Shown: positions 1 through 5,001 of the stretch, piece after piece
Layout: the number at the start of each line of letters is the position of its first letter
Position numbering within the stretch: the stretch's first letter is position 1
DNA from: Clostridiales bacterium
Lineage (GTDB): Bacteria > Bacillota > Clostridia > Lachnospirales > Lachnospiraceae
Assembly (NCBI GenBank): GCA_019418195.1
Contig: DYCJ01000186.1
Coordinates: forward strand, 1 to 5,001
Direction of reading: 5' to 3'
Length of the DNA: 5,001 nt
Made by a program: the position numbers and the translations under genes
The notes under the pieces: generated by a model
The model's database searches: none
The model's input: the letters and a program-made list of their open reading frames with translations, nothing else
Told to the model about the DNA's origin: nothing

Positions 1-152
1 TCTGGGCAGGCCAGGCGTTCCTGAAAGGCTCCCAGGGAATAGCCGGTGAAATCTGGCCACTGTTTTTTACCGCTGTCTACTATCTGATCTTCAGCGGAAT
101 TCTGACTGTCCTGCTGGGACGTCTTGAGAAGAAACTGGACTATTTCAGATAG
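1..152 (+). CDS. Amino acid ABC transporter permease, C-terminal end only (5' truncated)
   Basis: The reading frame enters from the left edge, with the first complete codon at base 3, and stops at TAG 150-152, giving the last 49 residues. They contain a hydrophobic segment (WPLFFTAVYYLIFSGILTVL, about residues 18-37 of the fragment) followed by a charged cytoplasmic tail, GRLEKKLDYFR. This ending is typical of HisM/GlnP-family permeases, which form the membrane channel of polar amino acid importers in the cytoplasmic membrane. Seen: one membrane segment, the basic tail, and an ATPase gene starting 13 bases downstream whose ribosome site overlaps this stop codon. Inferred: the two genes are translationally coupled and make one transporter. 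The conserved EAA loop that would confirm the family lies outside the window, and the substrate cannot be told. Confidence 0.85.
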   Translation, partial: WAGQAFLKGSQGIAGEIWPLFFTAVYYLIFSGILTVLLGRLEKKLDYFR

Positions 153-165
153 GAGGGAAACGCAT

Positions 166-951
166 ATGTCGATTCTTGAAGTAGAACATTTAAGTAAGAA
201 TTTTGAAAGAACAGAAGTGCTGAAAGATATTAGTTTTTCGCTGGAAAAAGGAAAAGTACTGTCTATTATCGGTTCATCGGGAAGTGGAAAAACGACATTG
301 CTCCGATGCCTGAATTTTCTTGAGCGTCCGGACGGCGGAGCTATCCGCGTAAACGGCGAGACATTGTTTGACGCGAATGATCCGGTTACGACACAGGAGT
401 CAGAGATACGCAGAAAACGGCTTCATTTCGGTCTGGTATTTCAGTCCTTTAATTTATTTCCGCAATATACGGCTCTTGGAAATGTTATGCTCGCTAAGGA
501 ACTGCTTGAGAAAGAACGCCCGGACTATAAGGCCAGAAAGAAAGAAATACATGTAGAGATCGAGCAGGAGGCAAAAAAACTGCTGGATCAGATGGGACTT
601 TCCGACAGGATGAACAATTATCCGCATCAGTTGTCAGGAGGACAGTGCCAGCGTGTTGCGATCGCAAGAGCTCTTGCCCTGAAACCGGACATCCTGTGTT
701 TTGATGAACCGACATCTGCACTGGATCCCGAGCTGACAGGGGAAGTACTGAAAGTGATCCAGGGGCTGGCAGATCAGGAGACAACAATGATCATTGTCAC
801 ACATGAGATGGCGTTTGCACGGGATGTCTCAAGTCAGGTCATCTTTATGGATGACGGCTGTATCCTGGAACAGGGAACGCCGGAGAAAGTGTTCGGAAAT
901 CCGCGGGAAGAGCGCACACGGCAATTTTTGTCACGTTATACAAAAGGCTGA
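166..951 (+). CDS. Polar amino acid ABC transporter ATP-binding protein (GlnQ/HisP family)
   Basis: This 261-residue cytoplasmic ATPase would power the importer whose permease ends just upstream. All ABC motifs are present: Walker A GSSGSGKT (36-43), Q-loop Gln93 in LVFQSFNLFPQ, signature LSGGQ (156-160), Walker B ILCFDE (176-181), D-loop SALD (184-187) and switch His213 in VTHEM. The segments LLRCLNFLE, FDEPTSALDPEL and VTHEMAFA are characteristic of the polar amino acid subfamily. ATG 166 is chosen because AGGAGG (151-156) sits 9 bases upstream and the conserved fold begins at residue 3; a longer frame from TTG 124 would run back into the permease gene. By my recollection the family is about 240 residues. 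The extra length lies before the Q-loop (about 68-85) and in a very charged helical stretch (about 112-138). Amino acid import is well supported; the actual substrate (glutamine, cystine, arginine or other) is not shown. No convincing terminator follows before the purF promoter region. Confidence 0.95.
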   Translation: MSILEVEHLSKNFERTEVLKDISFSLEKGKVLSIIGSSGSGKTTLLRCLNFLERPDGGAIRVNGETLFDANDPVTTQESEIRRKRLHFGLVFQSFNLFPQYTALGNVMLAKELLEKERPDYKARKKEIHVEIEQEAKKLLDQMGLSDRMNNYPHQLSGGQCQRVAIARALALKPDILCFDEPTSALDPELTGEVLKVIQGLADQETTMIIVTHEMAFARDVSSQVIFMDDGCILEQGTPEKVFGNPREERTRQFLSRYTKG

Positions 952-1052
952 AAAACGGCAGATATATTATCGACAAAATTGATAAATCGGATGCTATTTA
1001 TTAAAAAAACTTATAAAACGGCTTGCTATAAAATAATGAGCCGCAGGGTTCC

Positions 1053-1087
1053 AAGGCAGGGGGGATTGTTGATTTTCCACCTGCCTT
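1053..1087. repeat. Inverted repeat flanking the -35 box upstream of purF (operator-like or weak terminator hairpin)
   Basis: AAGGCAGG (1053-1060) is perfectly complementary to CCTGCCTT (1080-1087). After one G/A mismatch the pairing continues inward with GGGA (1062-1065) against TTCC (1075-1078), one pair being a G-T wobble. This leaves a 9-base loop, TTGTTGATT (1066-1074). The -35 hexamer TTGATT lies inside the loop and the -10 box starts five bases after the right arm. Two readings are possible: a terminator-like hairpin ending the upstream transporter transcript, although what follows is TTATATTAT and not a real T-run, or a binding site for a dimeric regulator placed across the promoter. 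The repeat is plainly seen; its role is inference. Confidence 0.55.
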
Positions 1088-1097
1088 ATATTATAAT
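1069..1097 (+). promoter_or_regulatory. Probable sigma-A promoter of purF-purB
   Basis: TTGATT (1069-1074, four of six matches to TTGACA) is followed after exactly 17 bases by a perfect TATAAT (1092-1097). Transcription would start near 1104, giving a leader of about 75 bases before the purF ATG. It is the best promoter-like sequence in the gap between the transporter and purF. Bases 952-1052 hold A/T-rich sequence with no other element I can support. The -35 lies in the loop of an inverted repeat, and a PurBox-like sequence (1093-1105) overlaps the -10, so regulation here is plausible but unproven. Confidence 0.65.
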
Positions 1098-1103
1098 CGA
1101 ACT

Positions 1104-1177
1104 TGCAGACGGGCATGGGATTTGCAGGTCTGTGCAAAACAGATTACCTGAACAGACTAGTAAGGAGCAGGATTCAG
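1104..1177 (+). other. purF 5' leader with mutually exclusive small hairpins
   Basis: This is the predicted untranslated leader. GTCTGT (1128-1133) can pair in three ways. In hairpin A, TTGC and AGAC (1103-1110) pair with GTCT and GCAA (1128-1137) across a two-base bulge. In hairpin B, CAGGTCTGT (1125-1133) pairs with ACAG (1139-1142) and ACCTG (1146-1150) across a three-base bulge. In hairpin C, GTCTGT pairs with ACAGAC (1152-1157). No T-run follows any of them and the ribosome site AAGGAG (1162-1167) is not covered. I do not recognise a known riboswitch class. The pairings are seen; any regulatory role is speculative. Confidence 0.25.
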
Positions 1178-2605
1178 ATGACAGAATTTAACAGGGTAAC
1201 TACCGGGCTCGGCGAGGAATGCGGAGTCTTTGGAGCTTATGATATGGACGGAAATGATGTGGCACCGTCTATTTATTACGGACTGTTTGCATTACAGCAC
1301 AGAGGGCAGGAGAGCTGCGGGATTGCAGTGACTGATACAAATGGCCGGAGAAAAGTCCTCTCGAGGAAGGGACTTGGACATGTGAATGATGTTTTTGACG
1401 AGGCTTCACTCGGGGAACTGAAAGGAAACCTTGGCGTAGGACATGTCCGCTATTCTACCGCGGGAGGCACCAGAGTCGAGAATGCGCAGCCGCTTGTGAT
1501 CAACTATGTGAAAGGAACATTGGCGATCGCTCATAACGGCAACCTCGTCAATGCGATCGAACTGCGTAAAGAACTGGAGTATACCGGAGCAATCTTTCAG
1601 ACAACGATCGACTCAGAAGTGATCGCATATCATATAGCCAGAGAACGGCTCAATGTGAAAACGGCAGAAGAAGCAGTAAAGAACGCGATGAAGAAGATCA
1701 GGGGGGCCTATGCCCTCGTTGTCAACAGTCCAAGGAAGATGATCGGAGCGAGAGATCCGTTCGGACTGAAGCCGTTATGTATCGGACGGCGCGGCAGTAC
1801 GTATTTTCTTGCGTCCGAGAGCTGTGCGATCACTGCAGTGGATGCAGAGTTCGTGCGTGACGTGCAGCCGGGCGAGATTGTGACGATCACACAGAAGGGA
1901 ATCGCCTCTGATATGAGTATGGCAATTCCGGAGGAGAAACGCGCACGGTGCATTTTCGAGTATATTTATTTTGCCCGTACGGACAGCAGGATTGACGGAG
2001 TCGAGGTCTATCACTCCAGGATACTGGCGGGAAAAGCACTGGCAGAATCCTATCCGGTCGAAGCAGATCTCGTGGTGGGAGTACCTGACTCCGGACTGGT
2101 GGCTGCAAAAGGATATTCCGAATATTCAGGGATTCCGTACGGCATGGCTTTTCATAAGAACAGTTATGTGGGAAGGACATTTATCAAACCGAAGCAGAGT
2201 GACCGTGAGTCAAGCGTGAAAATTAAGCTGAATGTAATTCCGGAAGTGGTCAGAGGAAAAAGGATCGTCATGGTTGATGATTCTATCGTGCGGGGAACGA
2301 CGTGTGCGAATATCATCAAGATGCTTAAAAGCGCAGGTGCAACGGAAGTGCATGTACGTATCAGTTCGCCGCCGTTTTTACATCCCTGCTATTTTGGAAC
2401 GGATGTCCCTTCTGATGATCAGCTGATCGCGCATTCGCATACACCGGAGGAGATCCGGCAGATGATCGGTGCGGACTCACTGGGATATATGGAAATCAGC
2501 AAACTGAGAGATATGGTTGGAGATCTGAAATACTGTGACGCATGCTTTACCGGGAATTATCCCATGGAGGTCCCGGGGGAAGATATCAGTCATGCTTTTG
2601 AATGA
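1178..2605 (+). CDS. purF: Amidophosphoribosyltransferase (glutamine PRPP amidotransferase)
   Basis: This cytoplasmic enzyme makes 5-phosphoribosylamine from PRPP and glutamine, the committed step of purine synthesis. The 475-residue product is full length. The N-terminal glutamine amidohydrolase domain (about 15-245) begins at Cys15 in EECGVFG. Members of this class remove a short propeptide to expose that cysteine, here 14 residues. HRGQES (41-46), HVRYST (89-94) and HNGN (119-122) complete the glutaminase site. The C-terminal phosphoribosyltransferase domain carries the PRPP-binding motif IVMVDDSIVRGTT (363-375). Cys258, Cys404, Cys453 and Cys456 match the four ligands of the 4Fe-4S cluster in the B. 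subtilis enzyme, so this is the oxygen-sensitive iron-sulphur type and not the cluster-free E. coli type. ATG 1178 is chosen because AAGGAG (1162-1167) lies 10 bases upstream and the propeptide length fits; longer frames run through the promoter. purB follows after 52 bases with no terminator between. Confidence 0.98.
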   Translation: MTEFNRVTTGLGEECGVFGAYDMDGNDVAPSIYYGLFALQHRGQESCGIAVTDTNGRRKVLSRKGLGHVNDVFDEASLGELKGNLGVGHVRYSTAGGTRVENAQPLVINYVKGTLAIAHNGNLVNAIELRKELEYTGAIFQTTIDSEVIAYHIARERLNVKTAEEAVKNAMKKIRGAYALVVNSPRKMIGARDPFGLKPLCIGRRGSTYFLASESCAITAVDAEFVRDVQPGEIVTITQKGIASDMSMAIPEEKRARCIFEYIYFARTDSRIDGVEVYHSRILAGKALAESYPVEADLVVGVPDSGLVAAKGYSEYSGIPYGMAFHKNSYVGRTFIKPKQSDRESSVKIKLNVIPEVVRGKRIVMVDDSIVRGTTCANIIKMLKSAGATEVHVRISSPPFLHPCYFGTDVPSDDQLIAHSHTPEEIRQMIGADSLGYMEISKLRDMVGDLKYCDACFTGNYPMEVPGEDISHAFE

Positions 2606-2626
2606 TACGGCCTGTCCGTGTATTAT
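2598..2626 (+). promoter_or_regulatory. Possible internal promoter for purB
   Basis: TTGAAT (2598-2603), covering the end of purF, is followed after exactly 17 bases by TATTAT (2621-2626), matching consensus at four and five of six positions. The sequence after it is A/T-rich up to the purB ribosome site. The spacer holds a weak hairpin, ACGG (2607-2610) with CCGT (2616-2619), which has no T-run and is not a terminator. Since purB is also needed to convert salvaged IMP to AMP, separate expression would make sense, but A/T-rich gaps often give such matches by chance. Confidence 0.35.
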
Positions 2627-2641
2627 ATAAATAAAAAATAT

Positions 2642-2648
2642 AAAGGAG
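2642..2648 (+). promoter_or_regulatory. Ribosome binding site that decides the purB start
   Basis: AAAGGAG lies 9 bases before ATG 2658 but only 3 bases before the in-frame ATG 2652. Normal spacing therefore favours 2658, giving a protein starting MSNDRYVSPLSERY and not MIMSNDRY. Confidence 0.75.
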
Positions 2649-2657
2649 ATTATGATT

Positions 2658-4091
2658 ATGTCAAATGACCGCTATGTAAGTCCGCTTTCTGAGCGCTACG
2701 CAAGTAAGGAGATGCAGTATATTTTTTCACCGGACAAGAAATTCCGAACCTGGAGGAGACTCTGGATCGCACTGGCTGAGACGGAGAAAGAACTGGGGCT
2801 CAATATCACAGACGAGCAGATCGAAGAGCTGAAAAGCCATGCGGATGATATCAACTATGACGTGGCAAAGGAAAGAGAGAAAATTGTCCGTCATGATGTT
2901 ATGTCCCATGTCTATGCATATGGCGTACAGTGTCCTAAGGCAAAAGGAATCATCCACCTCGGCGCGACTTCCTGCTATGTTGGAGATAATACGGATATCA
3001 TTATCATGTCCGAAGCGCTCAAACTGGTAAGAAAGAAACTGATCAATGTAATAGCAGAGCTGGAGAAATTTGCGGATGCACAGAAGAGCCAGCCCACACT
3101 TGCTTTCACCCATTTCCAGCCGGCACAGCCTACAACAGTAGGAAAACGTGCAACTCTGTGGATGCAGGAATTTGAGATGGATCTGGAGGATTTGGACTAT
3201 GTGCTGGGAAGCCTGAAACTGCTCGGATCAAAAGGAACGACAGGAACACAGGCAAGTTTCCTTGAGCTCTTTGACGGAGACCAGGAAACGATCGACAAGA
3301 TCGATCCGATGATCGCTGAGAAGATGGGATTTAAGGCCTGTTATCCGGTATCCGGACAGACCTATTCCAGAAAGGTAGATACAAGAGTGCTGAATGTACT
3401 CGCCGGGATCGCGGCAAGTGCCCACAAGTTTTCAAATGACATACGTCTTCTTCAGCACTTAAAAGAGATCGAAGAACCGTTTGAAAAAACACAGATAGGT
3501 TCTTCTGCTATGGCGTATAAGAGAAACCCGATGCGGAGCGAACGGATAGCTTCACTGTCACGTTACGTGATGATCGACGCTCTGAATCCGGCAATTACAT
3601 CGGCGACACAGTGGTTTGAGCGTACTCTGGATGACTCTGCGAACAAGAGGCTGAGTGTTCCGGAGGGCTTCCTTGCTGTTGACGGTATTCTGGATCTTTG
3701 CCTGAATGTAGTGGACGGCCTTGTGGTATATCCGAAAGTAATCGAGAAGCGCCTGATGTCCGAGCTGCCATTTATGGCAACAGAGAATATCATGATGGAT
3801 GCAGTGAAAGCAGGAGGAGACAGACAGGAACTGCACGAGAAGATCCGGGAGCTTTCCATGGAGGCAGGAAAAAATGTAAAAGAAAAAGGACAGGATAATA
3901 ATCTGCTCGAACTGATCGCGGCAGATCCGGCTTTCAATCTGAGCCTTGAGGATCTGCAGAAGACGATGGATCCGTCAAAATATGTGGGACGTGCCAAAGA
4001 ACAGGTAGAAGCATACCTTAAAAATGTGATCGATCCGCTTCTCGAAGAGAATAAAGAGGTGCTCGGGATGACAGCGCAGATCAATGTGTGA
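2658..4091 (+). CDS. purB: Adenylosuccinate lyase
   Basis: This cytoplasmic enzyme releases fumarate twice in purine synthesis, from SAICAR to give AICAR and from adenylosuccinate to give AMP. The 477-residue product belongs to the fumarase/aspartase superfamily, whose members are mostly helical homotetramers with shared active sites. Visible landmarks are RYVSPLSERY (5-14), His79 in VRHDVMSHV, the LGATSCYVGDNTD region (101-113), the histidine block THFQPAQPTTVGKR (151-164), GTTGTQASFLELF (193-205), and the flexible signature loop GSSAMAYKRNP (281-291) with Ser282 and Ser283, one of which is catalytic in studied lyases. In that loop Ala286 stands where many members have proline; the remaining loop residues are intact, so activity is expected. 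Length and many blocks (QWFERTLDDSANKR, EEPFEKTQIGSSAM, LPFMATENI) resemble the animal-type ADSL form, as I recall it, more than the shorter B. subtilis enzyme of about 430 residues. The gene is probably cotranscribed with purF, and a strong terminator lies 39 bases past the stop. Confidence 0.97.
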   Translation: MSNDRYVSPLSERYASKEMQYIFSPDKKFRTWRRLWIALAETEKELGLNITDEQIEELKSHADDINYDVAKEREKIVRHDVMSHVYAYGVQCPKAKGIIHLGATSCYVGDNTDIIIMSEALKLVRKKLINVIAELEKFADAQKSQPTLAFTHFQPAQPTTVGKRATLWMQEFEMDLEDLDYVLGSLKLLGSKGTTGTQASFLELFDGDQETIDKIDPMIAEKMGFKACYPVSGQTYSRKVDTRVLNVLAGIAASAHKFSNDIRLLQHLKEIEEPFEKTQIGSSAMAYKRNPMRSERIASLSRYVMIDALNPAITSATQWFERTLDDSANKRLSVPEGFLAVDGILDLCLNVVDGLVVYPKVIEKRLMSELPFMATENIMMDAVKAGGDRQELHEKIRELSMEAGKNVKEKGQDNNLLELIAADPAFNLSLEDLQKTMDPSKYVGRAKEQVEAYLKNVIDPLLEENKEVLGMTAQINV

Positions 4092-4130
4092 TTCCGGAGC
4101 CTGCTGACAGACCGGTATAAAGAAAACCGC

Positions 4131-4166
4131 AAAGGAATGTTGCGAAAGATTGCGACATTCCTTTTT
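4131..4166 (+). terminator. Intrinsic terminator after purB
   Basis: AAAGGAATGT (4131-4140) pairs perfectly with ACATTCCTTT (4155-4164). The stem continues inward with TGC (4141-4143) against GCG (4152-4154), one pair being a wobble, leaving a loop of about 6-8 bases. Five T residues (4162-4166) end the structure, some of them sharing in the stem base. It sits 39 bases after the purB stop and most likely ends the purF-purB transcript. Confidence 0.85.
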
Positions 4167-4178
4167 GTCTGGTATCTT
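4150..4178 (+). promoter_or_regulatory. Possible promoter for the downstream surface-type gene, overlapping the terminator
   Basis: TTGCGA (4150-4155) and TATCTT (4173-4178) are separated by exactly 17 bases, each matching consensus at four of six positions. The -35 would lie in the right arm of the terminator hairpin. A promoter is expected somewhere between the terminator and the gene at 4244, and this is the best candidate I found, but the match is modest. Confidence 0.3.
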
Positions 4179-4191
4179 ATCTTCTGTAGGA

Positions 4192-4212
4192 CCTTATGGG
4201 AAAAACATAAGG
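4192..4212 (+). other. Small perfect hairpin in the leader of the surface-type gene
   Basis: CCTTATG (4192-4198) pairs perfectly with CATAAGG (4206-4212) around the loop GGAAAAA. CTGTTTTGG follows, so it could be a weak second terminator. It could equally be a 5' leader stem of the gene starting 31 bases later. Four T residues and an A/T-rich stem are too little to decide. Confidence 0.35.
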
Positions 4213-4243
4213 CTGTTTTGGTGATGAAAGGAAAGGGAGAAAG

Positions 4244-5001
4244 ATGGAATTATATGAGGTACTTTATGAAGAGCGGTTTTCAGCAGTTGTGCTGTCGAGG
4301 ATCACAAAAACGATACTGGTATTCCTGATATTCTGTGTGATGGCAGCAAATGTACATTTTAACAATCCGGCTGCCGGGCAAAGTATATCAGCCGATACTG
4401 GAACCATACTGCCGGCCGGCGCAGATACGGAAATTGATGCCGGATGGAGTGAAACAGCTTTGTCAACTGTAAATGAACTGGTATTGAAACCAATTATCTC
4501 TGCGACAAATGAATTCATGATTCCGGCGGTACCGTCAGTATTTCCGACAGAGACGGAGGACAGTACTGTGTATATGCCGGAAGCACCTGCCGCAGCCGTA
4601 TCAGGCGAAGGTGATTCTATGGCGTCAGGGAATCCTGCTCCGACCCTGGCGGATGAGCCTGTTGCGGAGGTGCCGAAAGCGCCCGCTGCATCAGTGCCGG
4701 AAGAGCCAGAAGTTTCTGTACCGGAGGGGACTGCACCAGTGACTCCGGGAGCGCCTGATGCGTCAGCGCCGGAAGAGCCTGCAACATCTGTGCCGGACGA
4801 TCCGGCAGAGCAGGTTCCGCCTGAGAATACCGGGAACGGAAGTGTTCCGGGAGTGATCGATGGATTTCTTGTTAATGAATCCGGTATCATTTACGGGATT
4901 TCAGATCCTGATCTGGTTGTGAATGACGGATATATGGAATTCCCGACGGAGAAATGTACAGGTATTGCGGCAGGTACATTGAGCAACGGGCTGCCTTCTG
5001 T
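4244..5001 (+). CDS. Membrane-anchored or secreted protein with Pro/Ala/Glu/Val-rich spacer (3' truncated, function unknown)
   Basis: The frame is open from ATG 4244 to the window end, giving 252 codons plus two bases. An in-frame stop at 4208-4210 leaves no upstream ATG, and AAAGGA (4227-4232) and AGGGAG (4234-4239) are usable ribosome sites. A charged N-terminus ending RITKT (19-23) is followed by a hydrophobic run, ILVFLIFCVMAANVHF (24-39), which is a signal peptide or single membrane anchor with the rest outside. Residues 40-111 are soluble and of low complexity. Residues 112-203 are rich in Pro, Ala, Glu, Val and Ser, with VPEEP-like units, and look like an extended wall- or surface-spanning spacer. 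From about 204 (VIDGFLVNESGIIYGISDPD) the sequence becomes domain-like and is cut off. GFLVNESG followed by CTGIAAGTLS reminds me of the start of BspA-type leucine-rich repeat surface proteins of gut Clostridia; this is memory and not a demonstrated match. The gene is likely its own unit, separated from purB by a terminator. Confidence 0.8.
   Translation, partial: MELYEVLYEERFSAVVLSRITKTILVFLIFCVMAANVHFNNPAAGQSISADTGTILPAGADTEIDAGWSETALSTVNELVLKPIISATNEFMIPAVPSVFPTETEDSTVYMPEAPAAAVSGEGDSMASGNPAPTLADEPVAEVPKAPAASVPEEPEVSVPEGTAPVTPGAPDASAPEEPATSVPDDPAEQVPPENTGNGSVPGVIDGFLVNESGIIYGISDPDLVVNDGYMEFPTEKCTGIAAGTLSNGLPS
4688..4798 (+). repeat. Two degenerate copies of a Pro/Glu repeat inside the surface-type protein
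   Basis: Codons 149-161 (bases 4688-4726) read ASVPEEPEVSVPE and codons 173-185 (4760-4798) read ASAPEEPATSVPD. The copies are 24 codons apart and similar at the DNA level, with a shared CCGGAAGAGCC core. Looser relatives of the unit extend on both sides. This is typical of an extended spacer that grows and shrinks by slippage or recombination; only two good copies are present here. Confidence 0.6.

Noticed and set aside
124..165. Upstream TTG start giving the ABC ATPase 14 more residues
   Set aside because: It would overlap the permease 3' end and lacks a ribosome site, while ATG 166 has AGGAGG at ideal spacing.
953..1022. Repeated AAAACGGC (953-960 and 1015-1022) and a short TTATC/GATAA inverted pair as an operator or terminator
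   Set aside because: Matches this short are expected by chance in A/T-rich intergenic DNA, and the inverted pair has no G/C stem or T-run.
1104..1177. Purine (guanine/adenine) or PRPP/ykkC riboswitch before purF
   Set aside because: The leader is only about 75 bases. I do not find the conserved three-way junction of the purine class or the conserved G-rich segments of the ykkC class, and there is no expression-platform terminator.
979..1191. Short + strand frame (70 codons) covering the purF promoter and leader
   Set aside because: It runs through the promoter and ribosome site, overlaps the purF start, has no credible start signal and has an arbitrary composition.
1887..2180. Open frame on the - strand inside purF
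   Set aside because: Shadow of the highly conserved purF coding sequence; no ribosome site or recognisable motif.
3563..4132. Long open frame on the - strand (189 codons) opposite the 3' end of purB
   Set aside because: It lies almost entirely antisense to conserved purB codons, is Ser/Arg-rich without domain features, and would start at the purB terminator.
4137..4328. Short + strand frame (63 codons) between purB and the surface-type gene
   Set aside because: It begins inside the terminator hairpin and overlaps the start of the better-supported gene in another frame.
4264..4890. Long open frame on the - strand (208 codons, Ser/Gly/Thr/Ala-rich, repetitive)
   Set aside because: It is the antisense shadow of the Pro/Glu/Ala-rich codons of the + strand gene, where CCG/GAA-type codons read as Gly/Ser codons. 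The + strand frame has a start, ribosome site, signal-like segment and stays open to the edge.

Overview
The window reads as an ordinary stretch of a Firmicutes chromosome, most likely class Clostridia and probably Lachnospiraceae. I infer this from the B. subtilis-type PurF (short propeptide plus four iron-sulphur cysteines), the strong AGGAGG-type ribosome sites, the balanced base composition, and a proline-rich surface-type protein of a kind common in gut Clostridia. No database search was possible, so the taxonomy is an inference. All supported genes lie on the + strand.

Layout: (1) 1-951 is the 3' end of a polar amino acid ABC importer operon, with the last 49 codons of a HisM/GlnP-type permease followed by its GlnQ-type ATPase. 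(2) 952-1177 is a 226-base gap. It holds a good sigma-A promoter (TTGATT, 17 bases, TATAAT), an 8-base perfect inverted repeat flanking the -35 box, and a leader of about 75 bases with competing small hairpins. (3) 1178-4091 holds purF and purB, 52 bases apart, the second possibly with an extra promoter of its own. (4) 4131-4166 is a clear intrinsic terminator closing the purine unit, overlapped by a possible promoter for the next gene. (5) 4244 to the window end is the start of an exported or membrane-anchored protein: one N-terminal hydrophobic segment, a Pro/Ala/Glu/Val-rich spacer, then the beginning of a folded domain cut off by the window edge.

How the genes work together: PurF makes the committed step of purine synthesis from PRPP and glutamine. 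PurB acts twice later, on SAICAR and on adenylosuccinate, so the pair covers the entry step and the step shared with AMP formation. The upstream transporter is a separate unit; if it carries glutamine it would supply a PurF substrate, but the sequence does not show the substrate. The C-terminal gene is unrelated to purine metabolism.

I see no tRNA, rRNA, CRISPR array, insertion sequence or phage feature, and no gene-free stretch over 300 bases. I do not see convincing evidence of a wholly new system. The most useful leads are the regulatory architecture in front of purF and the unidentified surface-type protein.
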